Assembly: GCA_017625835.1 (NCBI GenBank)
Contig: JAGAKF010000064.1
Coordinates: 1-64,000, forward strand
Length of the DNA stretch: 64,000 nucleotides
From: Clostridia bacterium
GTDB taxonomy: Bacteria > Bacillota > Clostridia > Oscillospirales > Acutalibacteraceae
Reading direction: 5' to 3'
Shown: in pieces, positions 57,800-63,054 of the stretch
How the letters are laid out: every line of letters starts with the position of its first letter
Position numbering within the stretch: position 1 is the stretch's first letter
Notes under the pieces: generated by a model
The model's input: only the letters and a program-made list of their open reading frames with translations
Databases searched by the model: none
Told to the model about the DNA's origin: nothing
Translations under genes and position numbers: made by a program

Positions 57800-58457
57800 A
57801 CACCACCTTAATATATTTCGGGTCTTTAGGATTAATTTCAATCTTTTCTCTTATGTTTTTGATGTGTACCGTTACAGTTTTTTCAGTTCCGAAGGAAGGT
57901 TCATTCCACACAGCTTCATAAATTTGTGACGAAGAAAGCACCTTTCCTGCGTTTTTGCAAAGATATTCGAGTATCATATATTCTCTCGCGGTCAGCTTTA
58001 CTTCCTGACCATCCACGCTGACGGACTTTGCATCCGTATCTACCACAAGTCCGCCGCAGACAAGCTGAGAGCTTTTCTTTTCAAAAGACGAAAAGGTAAC
58101 ATAACGCCTTATCTGAGACTTTACTCTCGCCACAAGCTCAAGAGGATTGAACGGCTTTGTCACGTAATCGTCAGCGCCGAAGCCGAGGCCTGTGATTTTA
58201 TCCGTATCCTCGCTCTTGGCAGAAAGCATTATGACAGGGAAATCAAACTTTTTACGGATTTGCAGAACAGTCTGCAGTCCGTCGAGCTTCGGCATCATAA
58301 CGTCAAGCACCATACAATGAACCTCGTTTTTCATAACAAGATCAATTGCCTCTTCACCGTCGCGCGCCTTGATTACCCTGAAGCCTTCCTGAGAAAGATA
58401 TATTTCAATCGAATTAAGTATCGCTTCATCGTCATCGCAAACAATAACTGTTTTCAT
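57768..58457 (-). CDS. response regulator, OmpR/PhoB family
   Basis: 229 aa. Receiver domain with acidic pocket (VCDDDEAIL), phospho-acceptor Asp in CMVLDVMMPKLDG near residue 51 and switch Lys in DYVTKPFNPLEL. The C-terminal winged helix (about 130-229) carries LTAREYMILEYLCKNAG and GYKVEKI. ATG at 58457 is 9 nt after GAGGTGG; ATG at 58463 is the alternative. Cognate of the kinase downstream. Four 11-bp direct repeats lie upstream and may be its binding site. Confidence 0.93.
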   Translation of the reverse strand: MKTVIVCDDDEAILNSIEIYLSQEGFRVIKARDGEEAIDLVMKNEVHCMVLDVMMPKLDGLQTVLQIRKKFDFPVIMLSAKSEDTDKITGLGFGADDYVTKPFNPLELVARVKSQIRRYVTFSSFEKKSSQLVCGGLVVDTDAKSVSVDGQEVKLTAREYMILEYLCKNAGKVLSSSQIYEAVWNEPSFGTEKTVTVHIKNIREKIEINPKDPKYIKVVYGLGYKVEKI

Positions 58458-58532
58458 TTTCATCACCCACCTCATTATAACACATCATAACAAACTAGAA
58501 AATACCCGTTGACTAAATTTAAACAGATCAAA

Positions 58533-58576
58533 GTAAAAACAAGGTAACGAAAAAGTAAAGAAAAAGTAAAAAAGAA
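58533..58576. repeat. four 11-bp direct repeats, candidate response-regulator box
   Basis: GTAANNAAAAA-like units start at 58533, 58544, 58555 and 58566, exactly 11 bp apart. OmpR/PhoB-family regulators bind tandem repeats of one helical turn. The array lies between the divergent response-regulator gene and the phosphatase-RimI gene, so it could control either. Inference from spacing; A-rich sequence makes chance matches more likely. Confidence 0.5.
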
Positions 58577-58590
58577 TTAACAGACAGAAG

Positions 58591-58619
58591 TAGAAAAAGA
58601 TCCTTTTGTGTGTTATAAT
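58591..58619 (+). promoter_or_regulatory. putative promoter of the phosphatase-rimI/tsaD unit
   Basis: TATAAT (58614-58619) with a poor -35 (TAGAAA, 17 bp upstream), 18 nt before the ATG. The weak -35 is what one sees with activated promoters, and the 11-bp repeats sit just upstream. Confidence 0.5.
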
Positions 58620-58636
58620 CACTTCAGGTGATTTTT

Positions 58637-59509
58637 ATGCTTAATGTAACCTTTGTCTGCACAGGCAACACCTGCCGCAGTGCAATGGCAGAAGCTATTT
58701 TCAAAAACAAGCTTAAAGAAAGAAATATTACGGATATAACCTGCAGAAGCTGCGGTCTTTCGGCATTCGCAGGAGACAGTGCAACTCCTCAGGCTGTTGA
58801 AGTCTGCCGTGAAAGAGGCATTGACCTTTCCGGACACCGTTCAAGTGCAATAAATCCGTATATACTCGACGAAACCAACATTATGGTTTGTATGACGGAC
58901 GGTCACAAACAAGCGGTTCAGAGTGTAAATCCGGATTTCAGAATTCTCGTACCTTGCGGCGGCATAGCCGACCCTTACGGTGGGGACCTTGAAATATACA
59001 GACAATGTGCCGACGAAATTGAAAAGTTCGTTGATGCTTTTCTTGACACTTTGACTATGGACATCGTCCCTATGAGTGAAGAGCATATACAGCAGATTGC
59101 TGAGCTTGAGAAAGTATCGTTCTCCGTTCCGTGGAGTGAAAACGGACTCCGCGCAGAGCTTGAAAACGAAACAGCACATTTTCTCGTAGCGATAACGGAC
59201 AAAAAGGTTCTCGGTTACATCGGTGTTCACGAAATATGCGGCGAAGGCTACATAACCAACGTCGCCGTTTTTCCTGAATACAGAAGGCTTGGTATCGGCG
59301 AAGCACTGATTGATGCCGCAACCTGCGGTGCAATCGACAGAAACTGTGATTTTATTTCCCTCGAAGTGAGAATAAGCAACACTCCCGCTATTGAACTTTA
59401 TCAAAAACAGGGTTATAATGTCGTAGGTAAGCGGAAGAATTTTTATTCTAACCCGACAGAAGACGCATATATAATGACCAGACATTTAAAGGACAGTGAA
59501 ACTGAATGA
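58637..59509 (+). CDS. fusion: YwlE-type protein-arginine phosphatase plus RimI acetyltransferase
   Basis: 290 aa in one frame. Residues 1-140 are a low-molecular-weight phosphatase: CTGNTCRSAMAE near residue 8 is the C-x5-R loop, with the Thr that marks YwlE-like phosphoarginine phosphatases, and the general-acid Asp is in GGIADPYGGD. Residues 145-285 are a GNAT acetyltransferase of RimI type: FSVPWSENGLRAELEN, ITNVAVFPEYRRLGIGEALI for acetyl-CoA binding, and NTPAIELYQKQGY. RimI normally acetylates the S18 N terminus and often neighbours tsaD, as here (4-nt overlap). ATG at 58637 has AGGTG upstream. I know of no standard protein with this arrangement. Confidence 0.88.
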   Translation: MLNVTFVCTGNTCRSAMAEAIFKNKLKERNITDITCRSCGLSAFAGDSATPQAVEVCRERGIDLSGHRSSAINPYILDETNIMVCMTDGHKQAVQSVNPDFRILVPCGGIADPYGGDLEIYRQCADEIEKFVDAFLDTLTMDIVPMSEEHIQQIAELEKVSFSVPWSENGLRAELENETAHFLVAITDKKVLGYIGVHEICGEGYITNVAVFPEYRRLGIGEALIDAATCGAIDRNCDFISLEVRISNTPAIELYQKQGYNVVGKRKNFYSNPTEDAYIMTRHLKDSETE

Positions 59510-60510
59510 AGATTTTATCAATAGAATCCTCCTGCGATGAAACAGCGGCAGCCGTCGTTGAAGACGGAAGAAATGTTCTTTCGAACATCGTTGCATCCCA
59601 GGTTGAAGAACATAAAATTTACGGTGGTGTTGTACCTGAAATCGCATCGCGCAGACACGTTGAAGCGATCTCAGGCGTCGTACAATCTGCACTTGATGAG
59701 GCAGGATGCACCCTTGACGATATTGATGCCGTTGCCGTAACACATGCACCGGGACTTATCGGAGCTTTGCTTGTCGGAGTAAACTATGCAAAAGGTATTA
59801 CGATGGCTTCGGGTCTCCCCCTCGTTCCCGTTCATCATCTGCGTTCTCATATTGCATCAAACTATATATCACATCCCCAGCTCAAGCCGCCGTTTATGTG
59901 CCTTGTAGTTTCGGGCGGTCACAGCCACCTTGTTGAAGTTAAGGATTATACTGACTTCAGAGTAATCGGCTACACACACGACGATGCCGCAGGTGAAGCG
60001 ATGGATAAAGCGGCACGCGCAATGGGTCTCCCCTATCCCGGCGGACTTAACCTTGACCGTGTTGCAAAAGATGGTGATAACAAAGCTTACAAGATGCCCC
60101 ATCCGAGAGTTGACGGTGCACCGTACGACTTCAGCTTCTCCGGGCTTAAAACAGCAGTACTTAACACAATCAACATAGCAAAGCAGAAGGGTGAAGAAAT
60201 CAACGTTCCCGATCTCGGTGCTTCGTATATCAAAGCGGTTGTTGATTGTCTTACCGAAAACACAGAAAAAGCTACACTCGACCTCGGCTATAAAAAAATT
60301 GTTCTTGCAGGCGGTGTTTCGGCAAACTCCGTTCTTCGCAGAGAAATGTCCGCTCTTTGTGAAAAACATGGTTGGGAGCTTTATGCACCCGAGCTTAAAT
60401 ACTGCGGAGATAATGCTGCAATGGTCGGCGCCCAGGGTTACTACGAATTCCAAAAAGGAAACACTGCTGATCTTTCACTCAACGCCTGTGCCAGCATGAG
60501 CATTGAATAA
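59506..60510 (+). CDS. tsaD: tRNA N6-adenosine threonylcarbamoyltransferase
   Basis: 334 aa ASKHA-fold enzyme of the TsaD/Kae1 family, which transfers threonylcarbamoyl to A37 of ANN-decoding tRNAs. SIESSCDETAAAVVEDG at the N terminus, the metal-binding His pair in VPVHHLRSHI near residue 112, VVSGGHSHLVEV, and LAGGVSANSVLR near 265 are diagnostic. Its usual partners tsaB and tsaE are not in the window. Confidence 0.97.
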   Translation: MKILSIESSCDETAAAVVEDGRNVLSNIVASQVEEHKIYGGVVPEIASRRHVEAISGVVQSALDEAGCTLDDIDAVAVTHAPGLIGALLVGVNYAKGITMASGLPLVPVHHLRSHIASNYISHPQLKPPFMCLVVSGGHSHLVEVKDYTDFRVIGYTHDDAAGEAMDKAARAMGLPYPGGLNLDRVAKDGDNKAYKMPHPRVDGAPYDFSFSGLKTAVLNTINIAKQKGEEINVPDLGASYIKAVVDCLTENTEKATLDLGYKKIVLAGGVSANSVLRREMSALCEKHGWELYAPELKYCGDNAAMVGAQGYYEFQKGNTADLSLNACASMSIE

Positions 60511-60525
60511 ATAATTGAATACACA

Positions 60526-60561
60526 AAAGCTGTATCATTCACAAATGTCTGATACAGCTTT
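60526..60561 (+). terminator. hairpin terminator after tsaD
   Basis: 12-bp stem AAAGCTGTATCA/TGATACAGCTTT with a 12-nt loop, 15 nt past the tsaD stop. The following tract is only moderately T-rich. Confidence 0.7.
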
Positions 60562-60582
60562 ACTTATTCTTTGAAAAGCACG

Positions 60583-60611
60583 AAAAAAGAGGGTTGAAAT
60601 TCAACCCTCTT
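60583..60611 (-). terminator. intrinsic terminator of the repeat-array RNA
   Basis: Minus strand stem AAGAGGGTTGAA/TTCAACCCTCTT (at least 9 bp around a GAATTTC loop) followed by six T. It has no coding gene ahead of it on this strand, only the array RNA. Confidence 0.9.
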
Positions 60612-60619
60612 AATTGTTG

Positions 60620-60980
60620 TTTAGTTTTAATTAACTAGTTTGTTGGACTCACGCCTTTACATTTACTCTTAGTTAAAAATGACTAGTACTTGGGACTCAC
60701 ACCTTTACATTTATTTAACATTAGTTTAAAACGCTAGATGTACATGTCACTCACTCTCTTTCGAGATTATTTTTATTGAATAAGTGTTATTTGAACATCG
60801 TACTCACTCTCTCTAAATTTTATAACTTAGATTTATTTCAGATGTACATAGGACTCACTCTCTTAAAAATATTTTATGTCTCGAAAATTATCTGTACATT
60901 TCAACTCACTCTTTCAAATTTTCTTTGAAATTACGTATATGTACTTAGTACTGATCTTATTTACATAAGACTCATAATTT
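60620..60980 (-). repeat. degenerate tandem array, period about 46-54 nt
   Basis: The core consensus on the minus strand is GAGTGAGTCCTATGTACAT. On the plus strand the aligned ACTCAC core starts at 60645, 60693, 60747, 60800, 60851, 60902, with a diverged copy at 60948 (GTACTGAT) and a partial one at 60968 (AGACTCAT). Steps are 48, 54, 53, 51, 51, 46 and 20 nt. Six gaps between or after full copies can form a small hairpin of different sequence. Repeats are too degenerate, and the intervening segments too AT-rich and alike, for a CRISPR array; no cas gene is present. Confidence 0.85.
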
Positions 60981-61109
60981 AGGTTCAGGTCATACGACCG
61001 GCCTGCTATGTAATGTGGGCGTTCCCACTCGCTTGCCGCTCACAAACCGGATTTAAATCTTTTTTGATAACTCTTCGTTTGGCTTCTTCACGCCATCTTA
61101 ACCGTGATT

Positions 61110-61160
61110 TTATACCGAAACTGCGGCGGCCCTATTAAATTGTGTTTCTGTTGAGTTCAT
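61110..61160 (-). CDS. possible 16-codon leader ORF in the array RNA
   Basis: ATG at 61160 is preceded by GAGGGAGGCGAGTCC, the best ribosome site in the region, and the frame stops at 61110 (TAA). The peptide would be MNSTETQFNRAAAVSV. The sequence before its ATG (GGCGAGTCCAATG) resembles the array core, so the core may derive from, or mimic, this initiation site. May be a regulatory leader peptide or not translated at all. Confidence 0.4.
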   Translation of the reverse strand: MNSTETQFNRAAAVSV

Positions 61161-61226
61161 TGGACTCGCCTCCCTCGTTCTCAACCCTTGAGTTATTTTT
61201 CTTTTGTTTTCCCTTTGTTCGCCTTT

Positions 61227-61255
61227 ATATTAACATGTGATTTTGCTTTTGTCAA
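61227..61255 (-). promoter_or_regulatory. sigma-A promoter of the array RNA
   Basis: Minus strand TTGACA (61255-61250), 17-bp spacer, TAATAT (61232-61227). Transcription should start near 61220. One of the strongest promoters in the window. Confidence 0.88.
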
Positions 61256-61313
61256 TAGTTTTTTTGAAAAAAGTTGAAAAAATTTATATAATTTGACTTA
61301 ATTGCAAATTATC

Positions 61314-61342
61314 TTGACTATTGGGCGTTTTATGGTTAAAAT
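61314..61342 (+). promoter_or_regulatory. sigma-A promoter of the DUF1292 gene
   Basis: TTGACT (61314-61319), 17-bp spacer, TAAAAT (61337-61342), 38 nt before the ATG. Back to back with the array-RNA promoter. Confidence 0.8.
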
Positions 61343-61379
61343 ATATTTGTGATAAAAAACAGATAAGGAGGGTCCGGAA

Positions 61380-61679
61380 ATGGCTGAAGAATACAATCCC
61401 GATATAGTCAGTGTTATTGACGAAGACGGCGTAGAACATATTTTTGAAGAGCTTGACAGAATCGAAACCGATTCTTCCAGATACGTTGCATTGCTCCCCG
61501 TTTACGATGAAGCTGAAGACATCCTTGACGATGACGGTGAGATCATCATTCTCAAGGTTGAAGAAGATAAAGACGGTGAAACATACCTTTGCCCCATCGA
61601 GAATGCAAAGGAATTTGAAGAAATTCAGAAAATCTTTGAAGAAAGACTCAGCGATCTTTTTGAAGACGCAGACGAATAA
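61380..61679 (+). CDS. DUF1292 family protein
   Basis: 99 aa, very acidic. DIVSVIDEDGVEHIFEELDRI and YVALLPV are characteristic of DUF1292 (YrzB-like) proteins of Firmicutes, which often lie near RNA-modification or housekeeping genes. AAGGAGGG precedes the ATG. Function unknown. Confidence 0.9.
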   Translation: MAEEYNPDIVSVIDEDGVEHIFEELDRIETDSSRYVALLPVYDEAEDILDDDGEIIILKVEEDKDGETYLCPIENAKEFEEIQKIFEERLSDLFEDADE

Positions 61680-61688
61680 TTAAAAACT

Positions 61689-61876
61689 AACCCCTGCCTT
61701 GTGCGATAATTTACAGCCCATATTAACCCTACAATTGTATCTACGGGAGCTTATCTCCCGGCGCGGATTGCAGACCTCCCGTTTTTTACGGACGAAGGGA
61801 GCGTGAACCGTTGGGGAAGCACCCACCTGCTTTAAATGCAGGTTACTATCGGTTGTATCCGGCTTGGCGGGGCTTA
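61689..61876 (+). ncRNA. ssrS: 6S RNA (probable)
   Basis: About 188 nt non-coding, between DUF1292 and a GTG-initiated gene. Ends pair as a long irregular stem: CCCCTGCC (61691-61698) with GGCGGGG (61866-61872), then TACAATTG (61730-61737) with CGGTTGTA. A hairpin ACGGGAG/CTCCCG and CTCCC/GGGAG fill the middle, and GGGGAAGCACCCACCTGC...GCAGG near the 3' end resembles Firmicutes 6S RNAs. 6S binds sigma-A RNA polymerase by mimicking an open promoter. No clear promoter was found; it may be processed from the DUF1292 transcript. Confidence 0.72.
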
Positions 61877-61911
61877 CAAAAGAAAACAACCAAAACAACA
61901 GGTGATATAAA

Positions 61912-62598
61912 GTGTTAAGAATTGTAAAAGCGCAGTTGCTTGACGTTGTACCTCTCGAAATTGGTTTTATTTATGCTCAGCGCGCAAAGCTGCCCAACGG
62001 GCAGGAAACCGTCGCGTTTTTTGTATACGACCAGGACGGCGACAGAACCCTTCCTGTGAAAATAAAGACATATCTTGAAGCTAAATTCGGCCTTCAGTAC
62101 CGTGAAATTGCGAAAAAGTTGGGAAACTACATAGCTTGTGATGCTGCCGTTCTTAAAAGTAACGGCGTAGTTACTCTTTTCGACGACGGAAATATGAATA
62201 TTTTTGATTCTGACGGTTCAATCGCCATGCAGGAAAAGCTGGTTTATCAGAACTGTCCGATCAGAAGCCTTGCAATGGACGGAAACTGTTTCTGGTGCGT
62301 TGTTCCTGACAGAAATTCAATCGTTAAGTTTTCTCCGATCGAAAAGCGTGTTCTTCTTCGCATCGGCGGTGGTGCTTCCGTTGCATTCAAGCGTCCGATT
62401 TCAATCTTCAAGCACGAGGACAAGCTTTACGTTTGTAATGAATATAACAACCAGATACGCACAATAAGCCTTACCGATTATTCCGTCAAGGATTATCTTA
62501 CGGTAAACGAGCCGATCAGAAAATATTTCAGAGTAGGTTTTATGGAATACGTTGTGCTTGAGTCAGGCATTTACTGCATTGAACCAAAAGATAAATAA
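61912..62598 (+). CDS. hypothetical protein, possible beta-propeller-like
   Basis: 228 aa, not recognised. Two segments: residues 1-85 are alpha/beta with Lys-rich stretches, and residues 88-225 are a series of short beta strands with repeats such as GVVTLFDDGNMNIFDSDGS and YVCNEYNNQIRTISLTDYS that resemble NHL or WD-like blades. No signal peptide. GTG start with AGGTG 8 nt upstream, right after the probable 6S RNA. Followed by a strong terminator. Confidence 0.78.
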   Translation: MLRIVKAQLLDVVPLEIGFIYAQRAKLPNGQETVAFFVYDQDGDRTLPVKIKTYLEAKFGLQYREIAKKLGNYIACDAAVLKSNGVVTLFDDGNMNIFDSDGSIAMQEKLVYQNCPIRSLAMDGNCFWCVVPDRNSIVKFSPIEKRVLLRIGGGASVAFKRPISIFKHEDKLYVCNEYNNQIRTISLTDYSVKDYLTVNEPIRKYFRVGFMEYVVLESGIYCIEPKDK

Positions 62599-62603
62599 CA
62601 GAA

Positions 62604-62639
62604 AAAGGAACTTGCTTTTTTGCAGGTTCCTTTCTTTTT
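62604..62639 (+). terminator. terminator
   Basis: Stem AAAGGAACTTGC/GCAGGTTCCTTT with loop of six T, then TTCTTTTT. Confidence 0.88.
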
Positions 62640-62664
62640 GGGTTATTATATTATTGGTGATAAT

Positions 62665-63054
62665 ATGGTTAAAAGTAAAATCAGAGAAAATCTGACAGTT
62701 TTTTGCTTCGGCGGAATAATTTACGGACTGGTCGAGGTCGTTACAAGAGGATATACACACTGGTCCATGCTGCTTACGGGAGGTTTGGCCTTTCTTCTGA
62801 TTCACATTGTAAATATCAACATGAAAAACAGAAGCCTTTTGCTCCGTTGTCTTGCAGGCTGCGGAATTATAACCTTTCTCGAATTCGTTGTTGGTTGCAT
62901 TGTAAACCGCGGCCTTCATATGAACGTCTGGGATTATTCGGGGCAGAAATTCAACCTACTCGGACAGATATGTCCGCTTTTTTCAATGATGTGGTTTCTT
63001 ATCTGCATTCCTGCCGTTTTTCTTTCATATATGCTCAAAAGAAATCTAAGATAA
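62665..63054 (+). CDS. PF06541-type membrane protein (putative ABC transporter permease family)
   Basis: 129 aa with four hydrophobic helices (9-28, 34-50, 57-80, 98-122). FGGIIYGLVEVVTRGYTHWS and the C-terminal WDYSGQKFNLLGQICPLFS match the CmpB-like family. The family name is historical; transport is unproven. ATG at 62665 has GGTGAT upstream. Confidence 0.82.
   Translation: MVKSKIRENLTVFCFGGIIYGLVEVVTRGYTHWSMLLTGGLAFLLIHIVNINMKNRSLLLRCLAGCGIITFLEFVVGCIVNRGLHMNVWDYSGQKFNLLGQICPLFSMMWFLICIPAVFLSYMLKRNLR

Larger units (their letters stand above)
60583..61220 (-). ncRNA. candidate long structured RNA with tandem repeat domain
   Basis: About 638 nt between a consensus sigma-A promoter and a strong terminator, holding no ORF longer than 41 codons that could be a normal gene. 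The 5' part (61220-60980) begins with a CTCAA-GGG-TTGAG hairpin, then a GGGAGG-ATG 16-codon ORF, then GC-richer hairpins (GTGGG-AACG-CCCAC at 61028-61015; GGTC-GTAT-GACC at 60999-60988). The 3' part (60977-60620) is a degenerate tandem array of about 50-nt units, each a purine-rich single-stranded core plus, in most units, a small AT-rich hairpin. It could be a protein or ribosome sponge, a multi-target antisense RNA, or a member of a large ornate RNA class such as ROOL; I cannot match it by eye to a known family. It runs convergently with tsaD and divergently from the DUF1292 gene. Confidence 0.72.

Noticed and set aside
58474..58479. TATAAT on the minus strand as the response-regulator promoter
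   Set aside because: It abuts the ribosome site, so the transcript would lose its Shine-Dalgarno; no -35 at the right spacing.
60620..60980. CRISPR array
   Set aside because: Repeat cores are short and degenerate, gaps are AT-rich and similar in make-up with internal hairpins, and no cas genes are present in 64 kb.
60583..61220. RNase P RNA, tmRNA or SRP RNA
   Set aside because: The conserved RNase P GAGGAAAGTCC block, a tRNA-like ACCA end and the SRP GGAAGCAGCC tip are all absent.
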